Assembly: GCF_026745355.1 (NCBI RefSeq) | Contig: NC_079209.1 | Span: 17,679,609 to 17,743,608 of the forward strand | DNA: 64,000 nucleotides | DNA from: Beta vulgaris subsp. vulgaris | Taxonomy: Eukaryota; Streptophyta; Magnoliopsida; Caryophyllales; Amaranthaceae | Direction: 5' to 3' | Shown here: one piece after another, positions 27,417 through 38,270 of the stretch | How positions within the stretch are numbered: position 1 is the stretch's first letter | Layout: each line of letters opens with the position of its first letter | The notes under the pieces: model-generated | Databases searched by the model: none | Told to the model about the DNA's origin: nothing | The model's input: only the letters and a program-made list of their open reading frames with translations | Translations under genes and position numbers: made by a program

Positions 27417-28977
27417 TGTTTCTGTCTAGAAATTAAGGATGCTAACTGCTTTGTTAAGGAAATACCGGGTCAGATCTGAATGTCCTGTGTCAATAGTCCG
27501 TACGCCAGAATCCTGCAAAAGGTAAGGTTAGACTGCCCCGGAGGTGGTTCCGGGATCGCCTCTCCGACGCTCAAGTCAGTGATCAAGCTAGAGAGATAAA
27601 GTCTAGAGAGAGATGCTCTGGTTTGCTAAGTAAGAATTCAATACCTTCTCGTTGATGAGGGTGTTGGGTATTTATAGTGCTTTGGGATGCCCAGCTGTAG
27701 GCCAGCTGGAAGGCACTGATAGCTAGAAGTAGGGGTGTTAACGAGCCGAGCCGAAACCGAACATGGCCAGGCTCGGCTCGGCTCGAGAATTTGAGGGTCC
27801 GAGCTCGGCTCGAGCTCGAAAAAAAAAATCGGCTCGGCTCGAAAAAGCTCGAGAATATTTCTAGTACATTTAGGGTTTTTATTTTGATGACAAGAACAGT
27901 AGTATTGTAGCAGCAAGATCTAGAATACAATAACAGTAGTATTGTAGCAGAAAGAAAAACCCAGCAAACCTCTTTGTAAATGAGTAAATGAGCTTTTATT
28001 TCACTCCTTCATTCCTTGTTGAATGAACTCGTATCATCATTGCACAAGGTTCTTAAAAATTACACATAAAATGCATGAATTCCACTGACTTGAACAAGAA
28101 CAGTAGTGCTACTTTCACCCCTTTAGTTCCAAATTCATAAACAACCTTCGAAAACCATTAATTATCTCAGACGAAATCATAAAACTTCGAATTCAGATTA
28201 AAACGATAACCTTCAAATTCAGATTAAAGCGAAAAACTTCGAATTCATCATACTTTAGCACATAGAAACTTCGAATTCAGATTAAATTGAAAAAAAAAAC
28301 TAAAAATAACAAAAACTATGAACGTTACAGGTCATCTTGCTCGCCGCCGGAGACGATGCTTCTCGCCGTCGAAGATGACGCTGCTCGCCACCGAGACAAA
28401 CGACACTCGCTGGTCGCCGCCGTTAAAGCTCAGCGTTCAACTGGTACATAATGGCTATGGAGATTTAGGGTTCTTTGAAAACCCTTGAAGTCTTGAACAG
28501 ATGTACAGAAAAGTAAACTAAAGAAACTTTTCTTAATTGTTTGTATGTTCAAAATTTTAATTGGGCTGGAAAAAAAGCCCCTTAGTTCATATCTTTTAAT
28601 TGGTCTAGAACTTTTAAATTGGTAAATATTTTAAAGTGGGCTTGAAATTGAAATTCAAGTTGGGTTAAAAATTAATGTATAAAATTTGTACTTTAAAATT
28701 TTTCGAACATGTTTGCGAGCTTTCGAGCCGAACTCTACTGGGCTCAGGCTTGGCTTGTTAAGGTCGCGAGCCGATCTCGAACTCGAGTCGAGCCCTCTCG
28801 AGCCGAGCTTTGACCGAGCTTTGACCGAGCCGAGCTCGAATAGTTTGCGAACCACCCTGGCTCATTAACACCCTTAGCTGGAAGAAATCCCCCTAGATGG
28901 GCCCCTGGAGTCCTTGAGAAAACTGTTGGGCCTTGATCTTCCTGCAACTGGTTTAGCCTTGGGAATAAGCCCAAACA
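27417..28977 (-). repeat. 3' LTR of the Tat-type element, split by a hAT
   Basis: Removing the 1,147-bp hAT element and one copy of its 8-bp duplication leaves exactly 406 bp, the length of the other LTR at 34,879-35,284. The sequences match closely. Confidence 0.95.
27730..28876. mobile_element. Non-autonomous hAT element in an LTR (1,147 bp)
   Basis: The termini are TAGGGGTGTTAACGAGCC and the complement of GGCTCATTAACACCCTTA. The 8-bp duplications are GCTAGAAG and GCTGGAAG. The empty site is preserved in the partner LTR. Near both ends there are clusters of GAGCTCG and CGAGCC motifs in inverted orientation, typical subterminal transposase-binding repeats. The interior is non-coding, so it needs a transposase supplied elsewhere. 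Confidence 0.93.
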
Positions 28978-29049
28978 ATTAGCCCCACGCCAGGAATGGG
29001 AGATCTTGACATTATCATGAAGCGTCTCCTGTTCGTGGCAGAACCTGGG

Positions 29050-29405
29050 CCATCTTGTGGTAAGTCCGACCCGGTCTCCAGATGGGAGAAGGGACCAGAT
29101 CGACCCGGTCTCCAGATAAAGGAAAGGACCAAGCCGACCTGGTTTTGCAAGATAAGGGAGGTCGTGCCGACCCGGTCCCTTTGGAGGAGAGGGGAAGGAC
29201 GTGCCGACCCGGTCTCTTATGGAGTCAGGGGAAGGGCGTACCGACCCTGTCTTTTTTAAAGGAGGGGGAGGACATGCCGACCCGGTCTCTTATGGAAAGA
29301 GGGGAAGGACATGCCGACCCGGTCTTCGTTAAAGGAGAGGAGAGGATGTGCCGACCCGGTCTCCTTGAGGGAAGGGGGAAGGACGCGCAGACCCGGTCTT
29401 CTTTA
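29050..29405. repeat. Irregular GC-rich minisatellite
   Basis: A core of GCCGACCCGGTCTC alternating with purine-rich GGAGAGGGGAAGGACGTG recurs about nine times with unequal spacing of some 30-60 bp. It lies just inside the left LTR. It directly precedes the 130-bp array. Confidence 0.8.
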
Positions 29406-29410
29406 AAGGA

Positions 29411-29994
29411 GAGCCTCTTTGGGCCGAGTTTGCTGGACGCGGCTTGGATGAGGAGCCAATGAGCCCCATGCTTGTCCGAGCCGGTGCCGTCTCTGGCTAA
29501 GTCAATCGGGGACTTAGGAGATTGACTCAACCAAAGAGGAGAGCCTCTATGGGCCGAGTTGGTTGGACGCGGCTCGGATGAGGGGCCAATAAGCCCCATG
29601 CTTGTCCGAGCCGGTGCCGTCTCTGGCTAAGTCAATCGGGGACTTAGGAGATTGACTCAACCAAAGAGGAGAGCCTTTTTGGGCCGAGTTGGTTGGACGC
29701 GGCTCGGATGAGGGGCCAATGAGCCCCATGCTTGTCTGAGTCGGTGCCGTCTCTCGCTAAGTCAATCGGGGACTTAGGAGATTGACTCAACCAAAGAGGA
29801 GAGCCTCTTTGGGCCGAGTTGGTTGGACGCGGCTCGGATGAGGGGCCAATGAGCCCCATGCTTGTCCGAGCCGGTGCCGTCTCTCGCTAAGTCAATCGGG
29901 GACTTAGGAGATTGACTCAACCAAAGAGGAGAGCCTCTTTGGGCCGAGTTGGTTGGTCGCGGCTCGGATGAGGGGCCAATGAGCCCCATGCTTG
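29411..29994. repeat. 130-bp tandem array, about 4.5 copies
   Basis: GAGCCTC starts recur at 29,411, 29,541, 29,671, 29,801 and 29,931, an exact 130-bp period, with very high identity between units. Each unit includes GGGCCGAGTT, GGACGCGGCT, GCCCCATGCTTG and GTCAATCGGGGACTTAGGAG. The high identity implies recent amplification. Long minus-strand frames across it are a by-product of the repeat. Confidence 0.95.
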
Positions 29995-30285
29995 AGCCGA
30001 CGGTTAGAGTGACCGAGCTGGTGAACTTGAGCTGGTGAACTTGAGCTGGTGAACTTAATAGTCGCCTTAAACCCGAAATGCCACGTGGCAGTCGTGGATT
30101 ATTGGGGTGCTGGAAAACATGGTGGCGATTCAACTTCTGGGAATCTCTAGAAGCTTCGCGACCCTTCATCTTCTTTAGGGCGCGTCTTTTGGATGTTTGG
30201 GCCCTCTGAGAGGCCCATTAAGGAGGCTGAAAGGCAGGTCCCGGTCCATTATCGGACGCGGGACACGGAACCCTAGGAGCTTGCC

Positions 30286-30290
30286 TATAA
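30286..30290 (+). promoter_or_regulatory. Putative TATA box of the antisense ORF
   Basis: CTATAAGTAGGG lies about 220 bp upstream of the ATG, followed by CT-rich leader sequence (CTCTCTCTACTTCAGAG) and a GTACGC donor-like site at about 30,429. The arrangement looks like a plant core promoter with a 5' UTR, independent of the LTRs. Confidence 0.45.
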
Positions 30291-30511
30291 GTAGGGAGAG
30301 GGGAGAGAGATTTTGCCACGTTCTCCACATTTCTCTGTCTCTAAAATTTGAGTTTTCTGCTTTTTCTCTCTCTACTTCAGAGCTCTTTCTCTCTCTAAGT
30401 CCGGGTTCCCCTTTTCTTCGTCCGACCAGGTACGCTTCTATTTTGATTATTCGCTAAGTCTTTTCTTTTTCCTTTTAATAAAATCGGCCGACCCCCTCTT
30501 GTTAATAAATA

Positions 30512-33500
30512 ATGGGGAGCTCGTCCGAGTTGGTGACACCTCCTCCTTCACCTCCTTATAATTTAGCCGAGGAGGTGAGGGGAATGGGAATGGTATTGGT
30601 GTCAACTTTAATAAGTTGCCTGGATCCCTCGGTTTTGCCTGAGGCGCTTTCCCTCCCGAGTACTCCTTCACAAGTTGAGGAGGAGGAGGCCGAGGGTGTC
30701 ATCCCCCTACCATGGGAGGTGTCCCTGGCCTATCCCTCTTCGAGGAGTTACTTAGACAAATATTTGTGTGATGGTGTAGTTAGGGTAACTATGCCGGGAG
30801 AAGAAGGCGAGGCTTCCATGTCCGGACGATTCGTGTATCCAGAGATAGATCCAAAAGGCAGACCGGGAGCAAAGTTCCCCCTGCCGTCGCTAATAAAGGC
30901 CCTGCTGGAGGACCCCCGAGGTCAAGCGGCCAAATTTCAAATAAAAGACCCCTACTTGCTGGTCCGACCCGATGCCAGCCACACTATCCTGGCTCCTCCT
31001 CCTGGGTGCACTGCCTTTTATTATAAGGCTATGGAGTTGGGTTTGAGAATCCCCCTGACCCAGTTCGAGAAGGACTTACTGAACGCCTATAACCTGTGGC
31101 TGGGTCAACTCTCTCCGAACTCCTGGGGCGGAATTCTGGCCGTCCAGGTCATCTGCGAAATTATAGGCGTTAAGCCAACCGTGACTCTCTGGCGCCATAT
31201 GTACAAGTTATGTGAGATGATGGCCGGAGAACATGGTCCTGGTTGCTGGTGCTTCCAGGCTCGGCGGGGTTACCGAACCGTTTGGGATCTCCCCTCTTCT
31301 CAAAAGGGATTCCGCCGAGGGTTCGCCTTTGTGTACTACGGGGGAGAGTGGGGCATCCCAACTGTACCTCCATCTGCCGAGCCGAACCATTGCTTGAACT
31401 TCAAAGTGCCCGAGCTATCAGATGAGGAAGCCGTGGCTGCTTGTTATATGCAATTGGAGGCCAATATAGTTGACGGCGGGGAGGTCTTCGTAGCGGGGAA
31501 CTGGCTCCCGAGCTGCAAACTTTTCAAGAACGAGAACTTCTTGGCGGCCATGGGTCTGAGTCCAGCCTTCCCTAAGGGTAATTCGGCATAGGGCACTAGT
31601 AGAATAAATGCTATTTGCTGCGGTAATATTGCTGCGGTTTGACATGTACGCAACAATATAACACACAAAAAGAAATAAAAAAATAGAAATTGACAATATT
31701 GCTGCGGTTCTCGCCCAAAACCGCAGCAATATTATTCAATGGATCAATTTTGAAAAACATCCGCGTTCGTGGTTCTTCGCCCTTCTTCGTCGTCATCCCG
31801 AAAATCTCCCTCTCCTCTTCCTTTTCGTTCGTTTATAGTCAGGCTGCGGCTATGCGTATTGTTGTTCACAAGGCCAGAACGTACATCCGCGTCGGTCATT
31901 ATTCTCCGGTAAGCTTCGTGGTTCCTCACTCGTTCGCATCCTCTCTCACTCGTGTTCGTTCCTCCCTCCGGTCGTCGTTTGCACTCGTGATCCAACACCG
32001 GTCGTCACAACACCGGTGCTCGCTTCAGATCTCACTCGGGTTCGTTCGTTCGTGCAGTCCTGCTCCGATCTTCTTCGTCACTGTCAACACCGGTGCTCGT
32101 GAATTAAATCTGTTTTTTTTTCCTTTTTTTTTCGTTATTTTTGTTTTTTTTAGATATGTATATTTTTGTGTTCATATTTCGAATTTCTGTTCATTAGGTT
32201 GTATAATTTAGATCTGTAGATTTTGTTTTAGGATTTCTGTTTTTTAGATCTGTTTGATTTTTATAATTTCAACACTTATTTTTTTGTTTCTTAAGGTTTC
32301 ATAACTCTTGTTCTTTAGCTTCCATAGTGCTGTTCATAACAAGTTTAACACTTGTTTTTTTTTTTTTGTTATTTTAGATCAGTAGATTTTTTGTTTTAAG
32401 ATTTTTTTACTTTTCAATTTCTTAGTTTTTTAGTAATTTGTCATTGTAACTAAGCTGTCAATGTTATGTGTATGCGAAAAAATGTTGTTTTTCTAATAAT
32501 TTTTTTTCATTTCCAAATTTAATCGCAAAATGCAAAAAAAGGAAATTTTTTTTTTACCTATACCTGTACATATTGCTGCGGTTTTTTTGTTAAAAACCGC
32601 AGCAATATGTTATTTATTTATTATAAAATAGCGTATATTGCTGCGGTTTGCCCTAAAAACCGCAGCAATACTACGTGTTAACTAGATAAAAAATTATAAT
32701 ATTGCTGCGGTTTGGCCTAAAAACCGCAGCAATATTGTTAAATATTGCTGCGGTTTTAAACCGCAGCAATATAATTAATACCTATTGCTGCCCTCTTAAT
32801 TGCTGCGCGCCCAATACCGCAGCAATATGCCACTTTTTAACCGCACCAAATAGCGTTTATTCTACTAGTGGGGGGCCCGATTGACTTTTCGTTTTGTTTA
32901 TTATGCCCTTCTAACTTTCTTTCATGTTTTTTTAGAAGCTTCCCTTGCATACATTAAAGAAACCGACCAGGAGATGGTCGAACGATTAACCGCTGCTTCC
33001 CTGAAGGCCGCTCGGATAAGGGTCGAGATGAAGGCCAACAAGATCAACAAGCCCCCTCAGCCTAAGTTATGAATCCTCTCCATATGATTCATTTTCGTTT
33101 AGGCTTTATGGACTTATCAAATTTTGGGATTTTTAGGATCCGTCCAACCCTAAGCCGAAGAAGCGCAAGGAGAGGGCTGAGGAGAAGGTCGAGATGACCG
33201 AGAGGGCCTTGGCGAAGGCTCGGGCCGAGAAGGAGGCCTATGCGAAGAAGGCGAGGAAGGAGCCTTCTGTCGAGGTAAACAACCCTCGTCCGATGTCCGG
33301 AGATGACAATACTCACATCTCCTTCCATCCGTCTGACTTTAAGCCGGTGGGAAACCCGGGCCATATACCGGCGTCGTCTAACCCTTCTCAGGCCGACCAG
33401 ACGCTATCCGAGGCACCGATCCCTTTCACCCAATTGTCCAAATCGGACAAGAAGCAAAGGATCAATGATGCCCTGGAAATCCTGTGCACCCAAGCCGACC

Positions 33501-34217
33501 GAGATCATATCAAGGCGGTCAATGGGAGAAATGAGTCGAGCGAGCTCTTTTGCTCCTGGATGGATGTAAGTAGCTTTGTTCACTTTGTGCTTTACTTTTC
33601 AACTTCCATATTTTAACTTGTTTTTCTCTTCGCAGTTTTCTATCCGGATGACCAGGGTGTCCGAGGACCGGCTTGCGCTGGTTCAAGAGGTCCAGGAGCT
33701 GAAGGAGGCAGCCAAGACGCACTTCGACGAGCTTTATCAAGCCAAGGAAGCCAAACGGCTGGCCGAGATGCGACCGGACGAGGCCAATGAGAAGATCAAC
33801 AAGGGCGAGGAAGCTTGGAAGAAGGAGCAGGAGGACTGGAAGAAGGAGAGGGCCGACTTGACAATGGCCAAGAACAACGCTGAATCGGCCAAAGCTACGG
33901 CTGAGTCTGAAGTGGCTCGGATCCAAGGCGACTTGGACAGAGTTAAGTTCAAGCTGAGCACGATCGAGGCACAGCTGATGGAGGCCAAGGCGCAGGCTTC
34001 TCGATTGCGGGATGAGTGGTTTGCCGAGTAGCACGCCTCGGAGGCCTGTGATGAGTTTTGCAACGACGTTGGCCAAGTATCTCACAAGATGGGTGAGGAC
34101 GAGGCGTTGCTTAAACTCAAGGTCCCTCTGGCCGACTCATGCCCATCGGCGGACTGGAACTCTGTTTGGTCCCGCTATCATGAGCTTGCTGCTCCCGGGC
34201 GTCGTAGCCCTGGCTGA
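30512..34217 (+). pseudogene. Antisense ORF of the Tat-type element (PF04195-like plus coiled coil)
   Basis: Exons are 30,512-31,577, 32,936-33,066, 33,137-33,565 and 33,636 onward. Exon 1 carries the putative gypsy-type transposon domain at about residues 175-300, with PLTQFEKDLLNAYNLWLGQL, LSPNSWGGILAVQVICEIIG and DLPSSQKGFRRGFAFVYYGG. Exon 2 is followed by Lys/Glu/Ala-rich sequence, and exon 4 is a strong coiled coil (heptad-rich, VQEVQELKEAAKTHFDELYQ onward). Exon phases agree, but the donor after exon 2 reads AAGTTATG and seems to have lost a G. A TAG at 34,029-34,031 interrupts the coiled coil, and the frame stays open for 61 more codons to TGA at 34,215-34,217. The biochemical role is unknown; similar genes are found only in retroelements. 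Confidence 0.8.
31594..32870. mobile_element. CACTA element 1, non-autonomous (1,277 bp)
   Basis: The ends are CACTAGTAGAATAAATGCTA and the near-perfect complement, with a 3-bp duplication GGG. Subterminal arrays of ATTGCTGCGGTTT and AAACCGCAGCAAT in opposite orientations are typical En/Spm transposase-binding repeats. No transposase. It sits inside an intron of the antisense ORF; without it the intron is about 78 bp. Confidence 0.95.
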
Positions 34218-34422
34218 GGCACTTCTTGTTAAGAAAGTGCCGGGCATCCTTGGGCTTCCGATCCGCGCCCCCTCTTGGGGATTTTGATACGTGGGTCTTT
34301 GCGTGCTGACAAGCCGACCCCTGACGAGTCGACTTCTCTTTGTCTCGATGACTTGGTTCCCTCGCATCGGATCATGGCTGGCTAGGCTGATCCCGATTGG
34401 AACGAGAGTTGCGCTCTTCCCT

Positions 34423-34767
34423 TTAAGAGCGGGCTACAGTATGCTCTCTGTGCTCAGGTTGATTAATGGGGATGAGCTGGTGCTGCCTCTGCTGAAGCAT
34501 GGCCATCATGTCAATCATACCTTTTTGGAAGGTTTCTTGGAGCTGGGCCGTGATAAGAGCAATGCCGGCCGCGAAGAGCGGTTGAGGGTCGACATTCAGT
34601 ATTTGCTGAGAGGCTGACCGGGGGTCCAAAGTTTGAACGGTGGGCGACTGCCGACCGGGCGATGGGACCTGCTCAGCCTCCCTGTTATGTGGGGGTGAGT
34701 GGCCTCTCTCCGGCCGAGGAACCTGGTCGGAGGTTTGCTTGCCGCGGGTGTTATTTGTTGGTGCCAT
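34423..34767 (-). pseudogene. Tat-type gag N-terminal remnant
   Basis: Reading minus, the ATG at 34,767 opens MAPTNNTRGKQTSDQ, a polar Gln/Pro-rich start that leads to NVDPQPLFAAGIALITAQLQ and a short amphipathic stretch. A closely similar block, ADPQPLFAAYITLIATQLQQ, occurs in the gypsy element at 49,990, which confirms the gag identity and the orientation. The conserved gag core and zinc knuckle are missing, so the element must rely on another element's proteins. Confidence 0.8.
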
Positions 34768-34857
34768 TGCCGATTGGCGTTCGAGGATTGATGATCGAAG
34801 CTGAGTAGCTACTGAGGTAAGTCTCAATAAGTGGTGGCGAAATAACTTTTCGTACTA

Positions 34858-34878
34858 TCCCCACAGACGGTGCCAAAC
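34858..34878 (-). promoter_or_regulatory. Primer-binding region of the Tat-type element
   Basis: On the minus strand the bases next to the 5' LTR read GTTTGGCACCGTCTGTGGGG, matching the PBS region at 49,767 (GCTTGGCGCTGTCTGTGGGG). This fixes the minus orientation. Confidence 0.75.
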
Positions 34879-35284
34879 TGTTTCTGTCTAGAAATTAAGG
34901 ATGCTAACTGCCTTGTTAAGGAAATACCGGGTCAGATCTGAATGTCCTGTGTCAATAGTCTGTACACCCGAATCCTGCAAAAGGTAAGGTTAGACTGCCC
35001 CGGAGGTGGTTCTGGGATCGCCTCTCCGACGCTCAAGTCAGTGATCAAGCTAGAGAGATAAAGTCTAGAGAGAGATGCTCTGTTTTGCTAGGTAAGAATT
35101 CAATACCTTCTCGTTGACGAGGGTGTTGGGTATTTATAGTGCTTTGGGAGGCGCAGTGGTAGGCCAGCTGGAAGGCACTGATAGCTGGAAGAAATCCCCC
35201 TAGATGGGCCCCTGGAGTCCTTGAGGAAACTGTTGGGCCTTGATCTTCCTGCAACTGGTTTAGCCTTGGGAATAAGCCCAAACA
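34879..35284 (-). repeat. 5' LTR of the Tat-type element (406 bp)
   Basis: This is the intact partner of the hAT-split LTR and shows the empty hAT target GCTGGAAG. It ends CCCAAACA next to TACAC. Confidence 0.95.
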
Positions 35285-35299
35285 TACACCATAGCTTAT

Positions 35300-36784
35300 T
35301 AATGGACACACCTAGTGTATTCCTACTGCTGCCACTCTGGATTATTTCCCTCACAACATAATACCCGATTATGTTATAAAGAGCAGGTGACTTGTTGTTG
35401 TTATAGCACACAACTATAAATAGTTGTATTGTTGTTCTTATAGCACACAACTATAAATAGTTGTATTCTTATTGTTGTGCATATACATGTTATGTTTTGA
35501 TGATGAAAAATAATATAATATGTTATAGTATGAAAGTGAGTAACAGTTACAACAAATGCGTGAAGAAAGGAATTGATGCATGAAGAAAGGAATTAATAAA
35601 TGAAGACTTTGAGCAAAAGAAGAATCAAGAATGAAGTCCAAGTTTATATGTTCCTTAGAATAGTTACTTTATATACAAATGTAATATGCTTGAATAGGTG
35701 ATATGCTATGTGCTAAATATAGAAATATAAAATTAGTATAATTATTATTTTCTTAGAGTTAAGGAAATAAATAATTGTATTAATATTATATGTCTATAGA
35801 AAAAGGAGATTAGTTTTTGAAATAAAATATAAGATTTTCATAAAAAATTTAGAAAAGAATTTTATAAAAAACGTGTTTTAGAAAAGAATTTTATAAAACG
35901 TGTTTTATGAAAAAGTTTTATAAAAACGTGTTTTAGAAAAGAATTTCATAAAACGTGTTTTAAAAAACAAGTAAAATAGTTTTCTAAAAAGATTTGGAAA
36001 ATACTTTTTGATAAAAACAGAATTTGAGTTGAAAAGAAAATCTAATATGGAAAACTTTTCTTTTTGAGATTAAAGATAAAGATGGAAAAAGATAAAGTTT
36101 GTTTTTCTAAAAAGAGAATTATATCCCTTAAATTAAGGATTAAAAGATATCTTTGAAGGATGGTCGTCCAAACCATATCCTATAAAAGGGTTTTATAATT
36201 CACTTTTAGATCTCACGTTTTCAGAGAGAAAAATCAGAAATATTAAGAGCTGAAAACAATTTCCTAACGCACAAAGTATAGCACTGTTCGAGTCAGTTCA
36301 AGTAACTATTATACGATGTAATTGTCCTCTAATTGCTTGAATAAGAAACACACGTTTGAGGATTCTTTCTTTCTGTAATTTCACTATTATAGAGAGTGTC
36401 AACTCTTAGAGTTAAGAGTTGGTTAGCACTACTAGGGTTAGTAGTGAGGGAGTCTTATTGTATCAAGAGGTTGGTATTTTAATATTCAAAGAAATAAAGA
36501 GTTTTGTTTCGTGTGGACATAGATCTCAGAGGTGAGATTGAACCACGTTATATTCTGTGTTTGTGCATCAAATTCCACATAATTTAAGTTTTAGTTTTGC
36601 AAAAACTCAAATCGGAGATTTACGATTAGTTCGCACAGTGGCTGGCACTGTGCAATAACAAAGGTTTTGCGAAAATCGATCAAATTTCGTCACTCAATTC
36701 AAGCCCCCCTTCTTGAGTGTCACCTTGTATTTGTATTTCTATAATGGAGTTTATTGATTCTATATCAAGGTTTACTTGATAACA
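35300..36784 (+). repeat. 5' LTR of copia 2, interrupted
   Basis: The left part (to about 35,475) and the right part (from about 36,725) match the 249-bp 3' LTR. An internal stretch of the LTR (TAATAAGCAATCATTC onward) seems to have been lost at the insertion. A short internal duplication of AGCACACAACTATAAATAG lies at 35,403-35,461. Confidence 0.85.
35488..36722 (+). mobile_element. Probable solo LTR inserted in the copia 2 LTR
   Basis: The insert starts TGTTATGTTTTGATGATG and ends GAGTGTCA. It has an internal promoter-like CCTATAAAAGGG near 36,180 and a downstream AGAGAGAAA leader, all consistent with one LTR of a SIRE-like copia. At 35,862-35,965 it carries about four units of a 30-bp AT-rich repeat (AAAACGTGTTTTAGAAAAG). 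No target duplication is evident, so the exact borders are uncertain. Confidence 0.5.
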
Positions 36785-37250
36785 TGGTATCAGAGTTGGT
36801 GTTTTCGCGCCATTCTTTAACACTTCGTGAGAATCAACTGTATTCTTCTCTGAATCATCTTAAGTGAAGCTAGATTTGTGTGAAATATGGTTTTCTTGTG
36901 AATTAATATCGATTATTGAAATCTTCATGTGATTTGAGTTGATTATTGAGTTTCCTTGTTGAGATTGTTGAAATTGTTGAAAAAGTGAATTGTGAAATTG
37001 TTGTTTTTGCGCATTTCTAGTGGAAATTGTTTGATCAGTTCATGTTATCAACATTTGGTGATTGTTTTGTTGATTTCTTGGTGAAATTCTGTTGGAATTT
37101 GGTGAAATTTTTGTTGAAATTCTAGCTAAGAGCTTTGTATTTTGTGTTGATTCCTTCAAAATTGCTTAGATTGATTCGTTTCTTTCTCAATTCTTGATTT
37201 AATCTTATAAGTCATTCATCACTCTTTCTTTCTTGAAAATTATCACAAAA

Positions 37251-38270
37251 ATGTCTTCTGTTCAAATACCTCAAACACTTGAACCTACATTTGTCTTAAG
37301 AAGTGTGTATTACATCCATCCTTCTAATTCATCTAATACAAAGCTAGTTAATGAACTCTTTTCTGGAAACAATTATGGACACTGGTAATGTTCCATCATG
37401 TTAGTGTTATCATCTATAAACAAACTTTATTTCATAGATGGATCTTTAGAAGAACCTGATTCATCAGATTTAAAATATAAAGCTTGGAACATATGTAATG
37501 ATCATATAGTAGTTGGTTGGTTGTTGTGTTCTTTGGAAAAATAAATTGTCAAAAGTGTGTGGTATTATAAGAAGGCTAGGATCTATGTAAGGATTCGGAA
37601 GATGGGTTTGGTCAAGCATCTGGTACTCAACTGTTTTCTTTATAGTAACAAATCTTTGAGATGCAACATTAGAACTCCTGCCAACTTGTTCCCGTGACAA
37701 TTGTTCTTGTGCTTTAACTAAGAAAATGCTTAAGACTCGTGATCAAAGGCTTATGGTGTTCTTGATGAAACTTAATGAAGATTATGTCCAAGTTAGGACA
37801 AACATCTTAATGATGCAGCCTCTTACTACTCTGAACACAACTTATAGGTTATGTTAGTTCAAGAGTAGAGACACAAGGAAGTTAGTAGTACGGTTACTCA
37901 ACAGGATTCTCTTGTGTTTGCTGCTTATGATAGATTAAAGTAAAATGATAAAGGATATAAACCTAGTTTCAATGCTATTAACAAATCTTTGATTGGTACT
38001 ATTGCAAGACCCCTGGGAATGGTGTTGATAGATACTACAAATTACATGGTCTTCCTCCTCACTTGATTGGTCATAGAGATGAGAGGTCTACTAATCTTTC
38101 CCAACTTGATTATGAAGATCCTGATTCTCCTCTTGTTGATTCCAAGACTATTTCAGTTGATCAATATAATCAACTTATGTCTCTACTTACTAAACAATAA
38201 GCTTCTTCAGTAGACAAGTCCATAACTGATGCTCCTCTCAATTTTAGCAATGCTTTTATGGCAGGTAACA
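37251..38270 (+). pseudogene. Copia 2 gag, multiply disrupted
   Basis: The ATG opens MSSVQIPQTLEP and leads to VNELFSGNNYGHW, the usual copia gag start, where a TAA follows at once. The same frame continues with INKLYFIDGSLEEPDSSDLK and VVGWLLCSLEK, then more stops and shifts. No intact zinc knuckle is recognisable. Confidence 0.75.

Larger units (their letters stand above)
27417..35284 (-). mobile_element. Non-autonomous Ty3/gypsy (Tat-type) element with antisense ORF
   Basis: The ends are 406-bp LTRs, TGTTTCTG to CCCAAACA as read on the plus strand, with a 5-bp duplication TACAC on both sides (27,412-27,416 and 35,285-35,289). The orientation is minus: next to the right LTR the minus strand reads TTTGGCACCGTCTGTGGGG, the usual PBS region of this group, followed by a gag start. 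No protease, RT or integrase remains. The plus strand, antisense to the LTRs, carries a spliced gene of the putative gypsy-type transposon family (PF04195-like). Antisense extra ORFs are known from Tat-lineage elements. It contains a hAT insertion (left LTR), a CACTA insertion (an intron of the ORF) and tandem repeats. Confidence 0.9.

Noticed and set aside
27638..27930. Minus-strand frames near 27.6-27.9 kb and again near 35.1-35.4 kb
   Set aside because: They lie in the LTRs of the Tat-type element and run into unrelated flanking DNA, so they are not genes.
28300..28450. GC-rich block inside the hAT element as a captured gene fragment
   Set aside because: The GCCGCCGGAGACGATG-type repeats suggest coding composition, but no frame yields a recognisable domain.
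29225..30169. Long minus-strand frames with repeated MGLIGPSSEPRPTNSAQ peptides
   Set aside because: They arise from the 130-bp GC-rich tandem array. The period is not a multiple of three, and the frames have no domain or independent start context.
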